From contig USSF01000011.1 of the NCBI GenBank assembly GCA_900557405.1, forward strand, positions 1 to 44,527: DNA of 44,527 nucleotides. Direction: 5' to 3'. Made by a program: the position numbers and the translations under genes. Position 1 is the first letter of the stretch. The number at the start of each line of letters is the position of its first letter. Source of the DNA: an uncultured Prevotella sp. GTDB taxonomy: Bacteria > Bacteroidota > Bacteroidia > Bacteroidales > Bacteroidaceae. Positions 19,392 to 27,770 of the stretch are shown here, one piece after another. The notes below the pieces were generated by a model that saw nothing but the letters and a program-made list of their open reading frames with translations, was not told the origin of the DNA and searched no databases.

Positions 19392-19979
19392 TTATTTGCG
19401 GATATGTTCGTCAGCCACCTGCAGTCCGGCCCTGAAGGCCTTCAGGTTCATCTCAACGATTTCTTCGCCCTTCTTTCCGAATACCGAGCGGATACCATCC
19501 TCTATCTTCTCCACCTCAATGCCGAGGAACGGTGAAGCAGCACCGAGCAGCACGATGTTGGCTGCGCGTGGCGATGCCACCTCAGCGGAGATCTTGTCTA
19601 CATCGAGCGATACGTGATGGTTCAGCGCCTTGATGCTCTGGAGCAGTTCTTCGAGTTCCGGATAGTTAGGTATGTTCACAAACGGAGCTGTGTTCGTGAT
19701 TACCCATCCGTCCTTCTTCAGGTAAGGCAGATAGCGCATAGCCTCCATCGGCTCGAGCGAGATGATGAGGTCAGCCTTGCCCAGCGGGATAAGGTCGGAT
19801 GCGATAGGGTCGGAACTGATACGCAGGTTCGACTGCACGTCTCCGCCGCGCTGGCTCATGCCGTGCACCTCGGCCTGTTTGATATACAGCCCCTCTTTGA
19901 TGGCTGCGGCACCAATGATGGTGGCGATAGAGAGGATTCCCTGTCCTCCTACTCCTGAAAGAATTATATCTGTATTCAT
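19392..19979 (-). CDS. iorB: Indolepyruvate oxidoreductase subunit beta (IorB-like)
   Basis: A 195-residue gamma-type 2-oxoacid oxidoreductase domain. It starts MNTDIILSGVGGQGILS, a nucleotide-binding glycine loop, followed by the conserved EVHGMSQRGGDVQSNLRI motif of IorB. It pairs with IorA to oxidise aryl-pyruvates to aryl-acetyl-CoA with reduction of ferredoxin. The frame also opens with GTG at 19985, but the ATG at 19979 is chosen because AAGGAGG lies 8 nt upstream; such a strong Shine-Dalgarno sequence is unusual for Bacteroidetes. The start is 13 nt after the iorA stop and the stop is 13 nt before the aminotransferase start. Confidence 0.92.
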   Translation of the reverse strand: MNTDIILSGVGGQGILSIATIIGAAAIKEGLYIKQAEVHGMSQRGGDVQSNLRISSDPIASDLIPLGKADLIISLEPMEAMRYLPYLKKDGWVITNTAPFVNIPNYPELEELLQSIKALNHHVSLDVDKISAEVASPRAANIVLLGAASPFLGIEVEKIEDGIRSVFGKKGEEIVEMNLKAFRAGLQVADEHIRK

Positions 19980-19992
19980 AACCACGTCCTCC

Positions 19993-21585
19993 TTACTTTT
20001 TCTTGTTATGTCTGCGAGCCGTCTGTATGCACTCCCTGCGAGGGATCACTACGCTGACTCCGTTATAATTAATCTCTTCACGGATTACGTTCTGCATTTC
20101 CTCCATGTTCTTTGGCAATGGAACAACCACGCGCACGTGGTCAGGATCAACACCGATTCCCTTGCAGATATTCTCTATCCTGCCTGTTCCTGCAGAATCC
20201 TGTCCGCCTGTCATACCTGTGGTGAGGTTATCGGAAATCACAACCACGATGTTTGACTTCTCGTTTACGGCGTCGAGCAGACCTGTCATACCAGAGTGTG
20301 TGAATGTGGAGTCGCCGATTACTGCAACCGACGGGAACTGTCCTGCATCTGCGGCACCCTTTGCCATTGTAATGGAAGCTCCCATGTCCACTACGGAGTG
20401 GAGAGCCTGGTATGGTGGCAGGTAGCCCAGCGTGTAGCAACCGATATCGCCGAATACGCGACTGTTGTCATACTCCTTCAATACATTGTTCAGGGCCTCG
20501 AACATGAAGCGGTGGCCGCATCCCTGGCAGAGTGCCGGTGGACGTGGAACAACGAGTTCGCATGGCGGGAACACCTCCTCGTCCTTGAGGCCGAGGGCTG
20601 CGATGATGTTGTCCGGAGTGAGCTCGCCTGTACGTGGCACTTCGCCCGTCAGTCTTCCCTTGATAGTGATGTCCTGGTCAAGAACGCCGCGCAGCATTTC
20701 CTCTACAACCGGCTGTCCGTCTTCGAGTACGAGCAGCGCGTCGCATGTCTTTGCGAGTTCCTTCACCTTCTTCACCGGCAGCGGATACTGCGAAACCTTG
20801 AGTACCGGGTAAGGGCATCCGTCCTTGAAGTGCTCCATGAGGTAGTTGTATGCGATACCACAGGCGATGATACCCAATGACTTGTCATTGCCGTCGACAA
20901 GTTTGTTGTACTTGGAGTTCTCTGCCTCCTCCATGAGATCCTTCTGCAGACCTACGAGGCGCTCGTTGCGCTTGCGTGCCACGGCTGGCAGCAACACCCA
21001 GTCTTTAGGGTTTGAAGGATAGGTCATAGGATTCATTTCGCTCACTTCGCCCGTCTTGACCACGGCACGCGAATGTGCCATACGTGTGACCATTCTGAGC
21101 ACTACCGGAAGCATGTAGCGTTCTGAGAGTTCGAACGCATCCTTCATCATTCCGTAAACTTCCTGCTGTGACGACGGTTCAAACACCGGCACCATAGCGA
21201 ACTTGCCGTAGAAGCGGGAGTCCTGCTCGTTCTGTGATGAGTGCATTGATGGGTCGTCGGCTGCAACCACTACGAGTCCGCCGTTTGTTCCGGTCATTGC
21301 CGAATTGACGAACGCGTCAGCGCAGACGTTCATTCCCACGTGCTTCATGCACACCATGGCACGCTTGCCCATATAGGACATGCCGAGTGCTTCTTCCATC
21401 GCGGTCTTCTCATTTGCAGACCAGCGGCAGTGGATTTTTCTTTCAGCGGCAAGCTTGTTGCCCTGAATATACTCTGTTATTTCTGTTGATGGAGTTCCAG
21501 GATAAGCATAAACACCCGAAAGTCCTGCATGTACGGCTCCCAAAGCGATTGCCTCATCGCCAAGGAGCAATAGTTTTTCATCCAT
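19993..21585 (-). CDS. iorA: Indolepyruvate oxidoreductase subunit alpha (IorA-like), no ferredoxin domain
   Basis: A 530-residue TPP-dependent subunit. The N-terminal part (LLGDEAIALGAVHAGLSGVYAYPGTPSTEITEYI) is the pyruvate:ferredoxin oxidoreductase-like pyrimidine domain. The middle resembles a transketolase C-terminal domain. The TPP pyrophosphate domain begins at PALCQGCGHRF and contains IGDSTFTHSG and ISDNLTTGMTGGQD. The protein ends shortly after VVIPRREC; many archaeal and bacterial IorA proteins continue there with two 4Fe-4S clusters of the CxxCxxC type, and none is present. Electrons would have to leave by a separate ferredoxin or another route. It is the first gene of the operon, driven by the promoter at 21612-21642. 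Confidence 0.92.
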   Translation of the reverse strand: MDEKLLLLGDEAIALGAVHAGLSGVYAYPGTPSTEITEYIQGNKLAAERKIHCRWSANEKTAMEEALGMSYMGKRAMVCMKHVGMNVCADAFVNSAMTGTNGGLVVVAADDPSMHSSQNEQDSRFYGKFAMVPVFEPSSQQEVYGMMKDAFELSERYMLPVVLRMVTRMAHSRAVVKTGEVSEMNPMTYPSNPKDWVLLPAVARKRNERLVGLQKDLMEEAENSKYNKLVDGNDKSLGIIACGIAYNYLMEHFKDGCPYPVLKVSQYPLPVKKVKELAKTCDALLVLEDGQPVVEEMLRGVLDQDITIKGRLTGEVPRTGELTPDNIIAALGLKDEEVFPPCELVVPRPPALCQGCGHRFMFEALNNVLKEYDNSRVFGDIGCYTLGYLPPYQALHSVVDMGASITMAKGAADAGQFPSVAVIGDSTFTHSGMTGLLDAVNEKSNIVVVISDNLTTGMTGGQDSAGTGRIENICKGIGVDPDHVRVVVPLPKNMEEMQNVIREEINYNGVSVVIPRRECIQTARRHNKKK

Positions 21586-21611
21586 AAGGGTAACATTTAA
21601 AGTTATGTGTG

Positions 21612-21642
21612 CAAAATTAAGCCTTTACGTTTACAAAAGCAA
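21612..21642 (-). promoter_or_regulatory. Promoter of the ior operon
   Basis: On the minus strand: TTG, 20 bp, TAATTTTG (plus-strand CAAAATTA at 21612-21619 and CAA at 21640-21642). The box ends 27 nt before the iorA start. Confidence 0.6.
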
Positions 21643-21690
21643 GAAAAATTGACAAAAAGGCTCTTGTTTTTATGTTAATTATATACAAAA

Positions 21691-21718
21691 CCCCTATTTA
21701 TACCATATTAAATAGGGG
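21691..21718. terminator. Second hairpin between lptD and iorA
   Basis: CCCCTATTTA (21691-21700) and TAAATAGGGG (21709-21718) form a perfect 10-bp stem with an 8-nt loop. On the minus strand TTTT follows. It may be a backup terminator for lptD or a regulatory hairpin upstream of the ior promoter. Nearby, 21795-21815 resembles the tail of the dispersed repeat at 1-64. Confidence 0.6.
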
Positions 21719-21833
21719 CATCACATGATATTTCTGCAATGTGGCATACTTATTCCAGCATGATTTCCGCCGTTTCCATTTCAGTTTATAATATGTGAGG
21801 GTAAAAAAAGATTTTTTTAGAGACAGACGAGAA

Positions 21834-21874
21834 AACGGGCAGAACGTCTTTTAGATTTTGACGTTCTGCCCGTT
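21834..21874 (-). terminator. Terminator of lptD
   Basis: A 15-bp perfect stem (21834-21848 with 21860-21874; AACGGGCAGAACGTC) followed on the minus strand by TTTT. It lies 30 nt after the lptD stop. Confidence 0.88.
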
Positions 21875-21903
21875 ATGTTTATTGTTGACTGCCTGCTGCG
21901 GAA

Positions 21904-24750
21904 TCAATACCACTGCACGGCATTGCTGTAGCCGCTGCGCTTGTCGTATTTCAGGGCGTCGGTGAGCGTGGCGGCGTTGCAGCGGAAGGAGAAGTTGTAG
22001 GATGTGTAGGGTGCGAGCACTACGGAGCAGCTCATGCTGAAGCAGTGGAGGTCGCGCTGCAATGACGCTGTGGTCATGGAGAGGTCGTGCTCCTCGAAGT
22101 CGTAGCCAGAGGAGAAACTGATGTTCCACCCGTCGCTGATGCGTAAGTTTCCGCTGAAGTTGAGGTTCTGCGTGAATTTATACGGATAGCGCATCGTCTT
22201 GGTGTTGAACTTTCCGCTGGTGTTCTCGCGCATCGTGATTCCGTAGCCGAAGGTGATTGACCACGGCATGGAGAATTTCATGTATCCGTCTTCGTCGGTC
22301 TCTGCCTTGCCGGCAGACTTCTTCTTTGCCCCATGCTGCGCCTTCATCATGTCGTCGTCCACGTTTGTCTCCACTCCCGTGTCGTCGTCAGCGTCAGTAT
22401 CAGTTTCTTCGTCGTCCTTCTTCCCGCCGAAGAGCTTCTTTATCTTCTCGGGGTTGAGGGTGTAGGATATGTTCTGCGACATGCCCTGGAAACGTCCGAA
22501 TCGTCCTTTGCCCCATTCGGTGTGGTTGCCCACGTATGGGTTGCCGTTCTTGTCGAGCTCGTAGGCATAGGTGGCGAATACGGCGTTCATGTTGAAGGTA
22601 TAGTTCTTCCACCATTTCAGACGGATGTTCATCGAGAGGTCGCTCCATGGCTTCTCCTTGGCAGCCATGTTGTACGACATGTTTGCGCCGAGCTCGTCGA
22701 TGATGCTGAGCTTCTTGAATCCCGTGGAGTCCTTGTCAGACTTCACCTTCATCTCGATGTTGTTGGAGAGCGACATGGATATGCTTCCGGTGCGGCCGCG
22801 GCCCGGCACTCCGAAGAGTCCGTTCTGGTATGGGGAGTACTGCTCCATGGTCACGTTGCCCTGTGCATCGGTCTTCATGTAGGTCTTGTAGTATCCGTAG
22901 CGCGAGGCGCTGAAGTCGGGCGCATAGTTGTATGACACGGTCGGGGTAATGACGTGGCGTATTGCCTGTATCTTGTCACCGAAGATCTTGCGGTTCGGCA
23001 TCCAGAATCCGTAGAGCTTGGTGGATGCGCTCACGCTCATCGACCAGTTGTAGACGTTGTAGAATCCGTATGTCGTGTCGCGCTTCACGGTCTGCGTCTC
23101 CTGATCCCAGCTCTGCTCTATGCGGTTGGTGTACATGCGGTCGGTGAAGTTGATGGACGGGTTGATGTTAATCACGTTGAAGAGCGTGAAGTTGGCGTTG
23201 ATAGGTATGTTGTGCTGCATACCGTTGCGCCAGTCCTTTATCAGGTTCGACTTCATGAGCAGGTCTTCCTTCGTGTCGATGCTGTTGCGCAGACTTCCGG
23301 TGTAGCTCATGGATATCTTCTCATACCAGCGCTCCTTGCCTGCCATGCGCTTGCGCTTGAAGGGGTAGAAGCGGCTCACGGAGATATTGAGGTCGGGGAG
23401 CGTGATTGCCACGGTGGAGTCGCGCATGTTCTGGTTGAGGTTGGTGGTTCCGCTGATTGTCATGCCGAGGCTGGAGAATGACGTGGTCCAGCTTACGGAT
23501 GATGTCCTCGTGCTCTGCGTCATCGTCTGCGGGTTGTACATGCTGTTCAGGTTGTTGCGCTCGTAGCTGGATGTGGCGAAGTTCACGCTTGCCGACAGAC
23601 TCGAGAAGGGGTTCGCCTTGGCGTCCTGACGGTGGCTCCACTGAATCTTGAAGCTCTCCTGCTCGGTGAAGTCGGGCATTCCCTTGTCGCCGTTCTTCGT
23701 GTCCTGGTAGCTGAAGAAGAAGCTTCCGTTGTATTTGTAGCGCTTGCGGTAGTTGCTTGCCGCCGACACGCCCCACGAGCCCTTGGTGTAAATCTCGCCG
23801 AGGAGCTTCAGGTCCCATTTGTCATTTATGGCGAAATAGTATCCTCCGTCGCGCAGATAGAATCCGCGGGCGCTCTCGTCGCCGTATGTCGGCATGATGA
23901 ATCCGCTGGAATAGCTCTTGGTGAAGGGGAAGAATCCGTAGGGGATGGCGAGGGGCAGCGGCACGTCGGCAACCACGAGATATGCGGGACCGAAGACTAC
24001 GTCCTTGCCCGGGCGCACCTTGGCACGCGAGAGGGCGATGTAGAAGTCGGGGTGCTCGGCGTCGCAGGTGGTGTATCGTCCGTGCTCGAGGAAGAGCTCT
24101 CCCTTGTCGTTACGCTTGGAGCGCAGACTGGTGAGGAATCCGTCTTCCTGCTCGGTGTATACGTTGTTGATGAAGCCTTTCTTGGTCTTGAAGTTGAAGG
24201 CTATGGTGTCGCTGTCATACTGCGTATCGCCCATCTTGAATACGGGTCTGCCTTGGAGCGCGCCGGTGGAGTCTTTCGCTCCCGTGGCATGCACCAGACT
24301 GCTGTCCATGTTCATCTTGATGTCGGCGCTCTTGAGGTCCATGTTCTGGTATACCACGCTGGAGTTGCCGTAGAGGAAGGCGTATTTGTTCTTGGCGTTG
24401 TATACCATGGAGTCGGCTGCGGCGAACTTCACAGGTGATTCTATGCCCGTGGACTTTGCCTTGTTCATGCTGTCGAGCCGTATGGAGTCGTCTATGTGCT
24501 TGTTGTGGCGGAATATGGCGAGTGCCATGGAGTCCATCTTCGTGGTGTCGGGCCCTGCCGCCTGTAGGGAGTCGTGTTTGCTGCCGGCGATTTGGGACAA
24601 AAGGGTATCAGGCCCCAACGTGTCGGCGAGGGCTGTCGTGTCGTTTGTCTTTTTCCGCTTCTTGTCTTTCCCTGCAAATGGGGCATTGGAGCCTGCCATG
24701 ACGAGGAGGAAGGCGAAAAGCATGATTAATACAGTGGATTTCTTTCTCAC
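21904..24750 (-). CDS. lptD: LPS-assembly outer-membrane protein LptD, Bacteroidetes type
   Basis: A 948-residue outer-membrane protein that inserts lipopolysaccharide into the outer leaflet. After a signal peptide and a Lys/Thr-rich stretch comes an OstA/LptA-like periplasmic beta-jellyroll (about 100-250; for example MVYNAKNKYAFLYGNSSVVYQ). A long C-terminal beta-barrel of alternating strands ends in VQWY, with the terminal aromatic usual for barrels. A strongly acidic loop (DDEETDTDADDD and following, about 775-795) is probably external or periplasmic. The start is GTG at 24750; no in-frame ATG lies upstream, and the next ATG would cut the signal peptide. Bacteroidetes LptD is usually annotated as putative. 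It appears monocistronic, with a terminator at 21834-21874. Confidence 0.88.
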   Translation of the reverse strand: MRKKSTVLIMLFAFLLVMAGSNAPFAGKDKKRKKTNDTTALADTLGPDTLLSQIAGSKHDSLQAAGPDTTKMDSMALAIFRHNKHIDDSIRLDSMNKAKSTGIESPVKFAAADSMVYNAKNKYAFLYGNSSVVYQNMDLKSADIKMNMDSSLVHATGAKDSTGALQGRPVFKMGDTQYDSDTIAFNFKTKKGFINNVYTEQEDGFLTSLRSKRNDKGELFLEHGRYTTCDAEHPDFYIALSRAKVRPGKDVVFGPAYLVVADVPLPLAIPYGFFPFTKSYSSGFIMPTYGDESARGFYLRDGGYYFAINDKWDLKLLGEIYTKGSWGVSAASNYRKRYKYNGSFFFSYQDTKNGDKGMPDFTEQESFKIQWSHRQDAKANPFSSLSASVNFATSSYERNNLNSMYNPQTMTQSTRTSSVSWTTSFSSLGMTISGTTNLNQNMRDSTVAITLPDLNISVSRFYPFKRKRMAGKERWYEKISMSYTGSLRNSIDTKEDLLMKSNLIKDWRNGMQHNIPINANFTLFNVININPSINFTDRMYTNRIEQSWDQETQTVKRDTTYGFYNVYNWSMSVSASTKLYGFWMPNRKIFGDKIQAIRHVITPTVSYNYAPDFSASRYGYYKTYMKTDAQGNVTMEQYSPYQNGLFGVPGRGRTGSISMSLSNNIEMKVKSDKDSTGFKKLSIIDELGANMSYNMAAKEKPWSDLSMNIRLKWWKNYTFNMNAVFATYAYELDKNGNPYVGNHTEWGKGRFGRFQGMSQNISYTLNPEKIKKLFGGKKDDEETDTDADDDTGVETNVDDDMMKAQHGAKKKSAGKAETDEDGYMKFSMPWSITFGYGITMRENTSGKFNTKTMRYPYKFTQNLNFSGNLRISDGWNISFSSGYDFEEHDLSMTTASLQRDLHCFSMSCSVVLAPYTSYNFSFRCNAATLTDALKYDKRSGYSNAVQWY

Positions 24751-24826
24751 TTTATCGTTATGAAATGCAACGTTTCTATTGATAAGACCGCTTCATTGTT
24801 TTGCTTACGCAATGCGATACAGTGTG

Positions 24827-24834
24827 CAAAATTA
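24827..24834 (-). promoter_or_regulatory. Possible -7 box of lptD
   Basis: Minus-strand TAATTTTG, 76 nt before the GTG start. It shares TAATTTTGCACAC with the ior promoter. No -33 box is clear. Confidence 0.45.
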
Positions 24835-24947
24835 CTCTTTTTACTTCTAATAACCGCTATCTCATAGGTATTTATGTGTTATTTTAACGTTTTGGGGAAA
24901 TCACAGGAAGCCGTCCGGGTAATTGATTCCGGCCGGCAGAAACAAGG

Positions 24948-24987
24948 AAGCGTGCGGAATGCCCGATACCGGACTTTCCGCACGCTT
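24948..24987 (-). terminator. Hairpin after pepD
   Basis: AAGCGTGCGGAA (24948-24959) pairs perfectly with TTCCGCACGCTT (24976-24987). It lies 48 nt past the pepD stop. The T-rich tail is short, so termination may be weak. Confidence 0.7.
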
Positions 24988-25034
24988 CTGTTCATACCGC
25001 CTGCTGGAGGCGTTTTATCTGTGTCTGCACAGGA

Positions 25035-26492
25035 TTACTTTGCAGGAATCTCTTCGAGTGTCTTGACGAGCAGGTCCCAGAACTTCGGAACTGTCGCCCA
25101 GAGGCAGCGCTCGTTTGCCGTGTGAGGCGAACGCAGTGTAGGACCGAACGAGCAGATGTCCAGACCAGGATACTTGCTCAGGATTACACTGCACTCCAGT
25201 CCGGCGTGAACCACCTCTACCGTAGGCTCGTTGCCGAAGAGTTCGTTGTATATGCGGTGCATCTCCTTGATGAGTTCGCTGTCCGGATTCGGGTCCCAGC
25301 CGCCATACTGTCCGCTGAACTCCACCTTCATGCCTGCCATGCCGAAGCAGCTGGCGAGTGATGTGCCGAGCTCTGACATTACGCTGTCGCTTGAGCTGCG
25401 GGCAAGGATGAGACATTCTGCCTTGCCGCCCCCGATGTTTACGATGGCTAAGTTTGAAGAGGTCTCCACGATGTTCGGCATTGATGGGATGTATCGCCAT
25501 ACGCCGTTGTGGGCAGCATAGATGGCGTCAACCAGATTGTCCTGGATTTCCTGCGGAACCTCCATTGCCGGCAGTTCCACATCCTCCACGATAACGTCGA
25601 TGTCTGTCTCGATGCCCTTGAACTCATGGATGAAGTCCTCCTTGTAGTCTGCCACGAGGGCCAGGAAGTCTTCCTTGTTCTCCTTAGGCATTGTGAGCAC
25701 GGCTGTTGCCTCGAACGGGATGGCGTTGCGCATGTTGCCGCCATGCCATGAAGCCAGACGGGCGTCGTCGTCGCTGATTGCCTCACGCACGATGCGCACG
25801 AGCATCTTGTTGGCGTTTCCTCTGCCAAGACCTATCTCCAGACCGGAGTGTCCGCCCTTCAGTCCCTTTACGGTCACTGCCACTGCGATGTCCTCCTTGT
25901 CGGTCTCCACTTCCTTGTAGTCCAGGGTTGCTGTGATGTCCACACCTCCGGCGCTGCCGATGATCAGCTGTCCTTCGTCCTCCGTGTCGAGGTTGAGCAG
26001 GATTTCGCCTGTGAGCACGCCCGGCTTCAAGCCGTTTGCTCCTACCATGTGGGTCTCCTCATCGGTGGTGATGAGAGCCTCCAGCGGACCGTGCTTCAGT
26101 GTCTTGTCCTCCATGATGGCCATGATGGCAGCCACACCGATACCGTCGTCGGCACCGAGGGTCGTACCCTTTGCCTTCACCCATTCGCCGTCAATCCATG
26201 TCTGGATTGGGTCGTTCTCGAAGTCGTGTACCACCTGTGGATCCTTCTGCGGCACCATGTCCATGTGTGCCTGGAGGATAGCCGTCTTGCGGTTTTCCAT
26301 TCCCGGTGTGGCAGGCTTGCGCATGATTACGTTTCCGGCTTCGTCCATGAATGCCTCTACGCCTACGCGCTCTGCAAACTCGAGCAGGAATTTCTGCACT
26401 TTCTCCAAATAGCCTGATGGGCGTGGCACTTGTGTCAGCTCATCGAAATTTCTCCAGAGAGACTCTGGTTTAAGGTTTCTGATTTCACTCAT
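25035..26492 (-). CDS. pepD: Aminoacyl-histidine dipeptidase (peptidase D, M20 family)
   Basis: A 485-residue cytosolic metallopeptidase, the same length as E. coli PepD, that splits Xaa-His and other dipeptides. The di-metal ligands are visible: H and D in QAHMDMVP, D in GTTLGADDGIG, the EE pair in TTDEETHMVGA, D in LNLDTED, and the late His in FGPTLRSPHTANER. A dimerisation domain lies in the middle (TVKGLKGGHSGLEIGLGRGNA). The reading frame stays open about 200 nt upstream into the neighbouring gene, but the ATG at 26492 (MSEIRNLKPESLW) fits the family start. It lies 11 nt after the flippase-like gene's stop, so both share one promoter. It contributes to peptide use, in line with the amino-acid catabolic genes nearby. 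Confidence 0.93.
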   Translation of the reverse strand: MSEIRNLKPESLWRNFDELTQVPRPSGYLEKVQKFLLEFAERVGVEAFMDEAGNVIMRKPATPGMENRKTAILQAHMDMVPQKDPQVVHDFENDPIQTWIDGEWVKAKGTTLGADDGIGVAAIMAIMEDKTLKHGPLEALITTDEETHMVGANGLKPGVLTGEILLNLDTEDEGQLIIGSAGGVDITATLDYKEVETDKEDIAVAVTVKGLKGGHSGLEIGLGRGNANKMLVRIVREAISDDDARLASWHGGNMRNAIPFEATAVLTMPKENKEDFLALVADYKEDFIHEFKGIETDIDVIVEDVELPAMEVPQEIQDNLVDAIYAAHNGVWRYIPSMPNIVETSSNLAIVNIGGGKAECLILARSSSDSVMSELGTSLASCFGMAGMKVEFSGQYGGWDPNPDSELIKEMHRIYNELFGNEPTVEVVHAGLECSVILSKYPGLDICSFGPTLRSPHTANERCLWATVPKFWDLLVKTLEEIPAK

Positions 26493-26503
26493 AGTATTAA
26501 AGT

Positions 26504-27526
26504 TTATGAATTTGTAATTCTCTTTTCTTTCAATCCGATCATTATCCATGCCGCGACACCGAGCAGTACGACGAGCATCGTCTGTATCGTATGCACGATG
26601 AGCACGAACGAGAGGGCCTCGTCTGCCGTTATCCTCCTGCCGCTTATCGCCGTGGCGCCGTATATCAGGAGCATCGTCTTCACGGCGAAATGCCATGGTC
26701 CGGCTCCGTTAGGCGTGGGCACAATCACTGCTATGCTACCCACCACGAACGTGGCGAGACCACACATCAGTCCGAGACCCGATGTGAATTCAAAGCAGAA
26801 GAACGTGAGGTAATAATGCAGGAAGTAGCTTCCCCATATCCCCAGGGTGAGGATGATGAAGAGCGGGATGTTCTTCACGCTCCTGAGCGATATCATACCC
26901 TGCCATATTCCGCTCAAGGTGGCTCTTACCTTATTATATATAGCCAATCTCTTGAGCAGGAAATGCAGCAGCACGAGTATTGCCACGGCACACACGGCTG
27001 TGACGATATATCCTGTTGCAGAGAAATTACGGAGAATGGAGTCGAGACTCGTCCCCGTGCTCTGGAAGAAGCTTCCGAATATCCTCATCTGCGCCAGCAG
27101 CGTCAGTCCAGTAATCAGCATAACGAGCAGCGTGTCGATTGCGCGCTCCGTCACCACCGTGCCGAGGGCCTTGGGGAAGGACACGCCGTCGCATCTGCCC
27201 AACACGCCGCATCTCGTGAACTCCCCTATACGGGGGATGACGAGACTCGCCGCATAGGAGAGGAAGATGGAGTTGACGCATGTAGACAGCCTCGGCCGCT
27301 CGCCGACAGGCTCCAGTGTCTGCCGCCATCTGATGCCGCGGAAGAGCTGTGCCGTTATGCCGAACGGCAACGAGAGGAGCATCCATGTCCAGTCCATGTC
27401 GTAAAGCATCACGCTCTCGATACGCTTGAAGTCGAAGTCGCGGTACATCCAATACAATATCACGCCGCCGAGCAGTACCGGCAGCAGGAGCTTTATTGTG
27501 GCAGTTGTTATCTTCTTTATCCTCAC
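26504..27526 (-). CDS. Flippase-like / lysylphosphatidylglycerol-synthase TM-domain membrane protein
   Basis: About 340 residues with roughly eight hydrophobic membrane segments. Motifs LFRGIRWRQTL, SLVIPRIGEFTRCGVLGR and VGSIAVIVPTPNGAGPWHFAV are characteristic of the UPF0104/AglD/LPG-synthase transmembrane family. The C-terminal aminoacyl-transferase domain of true MprF proteins is absent, so lipid aminoacylation is unlikely; lipid or lipid-linked sugar translocation is the usual guess for such proteins. No ATG fits; GTG at 27526 is chosen, with TTG at 27535 as alternative. The context ATAAAGTGAG is the same as at the lptD GTG start. It is first in a two-gene unit with pepD. Confidence 0.82.
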   Translation of the reverse strand: MRIKKITTATIKLLLPVLLGGVILYWMYRDFDFKRIESVMLYDMDWTWMLLSLPFGITAQLFRGIRWRQTLEPVGERPRLSTCVNSIFLSYAASLVIPRIGEFTRCGVLGRCDGVSFPKALGTVVTERAIDTLLVMLITGLTLLAQMRIFGSFFQSTGTSLDSILRNFSATGYIVTAVCAVAILVLLHFLLKRLAIYNKVRATLSGIWQGMISLRSVKNIPLFIILTLGIWGSYFLHYYLTFFCFEFTSGLGLMCGLATFVVGSIAVIVPTPNGAGPWHFAVKTMLLIYGATAISGRRITADEALSFVLIVHTIQTMLVVLLGVAAWIMIGLKEKRITNS

Positions 27527-27556
27527 TTTATACAAGCTTGATTGTCTATATCACTG

Positions 27557-27586
27557 CAAAAGTACAATTTTTATGCATAAATGCAA
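27557..27586 (-). promoter_or_regulatory. Promoter of the flippase-pepD unit
   Basis: On the minus strand: TTG, 19 bp, TACTTTTG (plus-strand CAAAAGTA at 27557-27564 and CAA at 27584-27586). Confidence 0.55.
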
Positions 27587-27654
27587 CACCACTTGCAAAG
27601 AATTAATGATTTAATAACAATTCTAATGTTATTTTTTTCTGTTGACGAGTTGAC

Positions 27655-27770
27655 AGAATGAAGAATGAAGAATGAAGAATAGAGAATGAAGAATGGAGAA
27701 TGGAGAATAAAGAATTCTTAATTCTCCAATTCTTAATCTCGCAAAGCGAGACAACTCTACATTCTTCATT
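27655..27770. repeat. Degenerate 7-bp tandem repeats and inverted partner
   Basis: GAATGAA-type heptamers repeat about eight times from 27655 to 27715, followed by AATTCTTAATTCTCC and, at 27761-27770, ATTCTTCATT in opposite sense, so the block can fold. A small perfect hairpin TCTCGC-aaa-GCGAGA lies at 27737-27751. It follows the GH78 stop (27766, minus strand). A related block is at 40299-40371. Confidence 0.65.

Noticed and set aside
25035..26696. N-terminally extended PepD starting at 26696
   Set aside because: The extra 68 residues overlap the upstream gene, are Arg/Asp-rich and are absent from the family; ATG at 26492 fits.
21904..27535. lptD, pepD and flippase gene as one operon
   Set aside because: A hairpin and about 285 nt separate pepD from lptD, and lptD has its own possible promoter.
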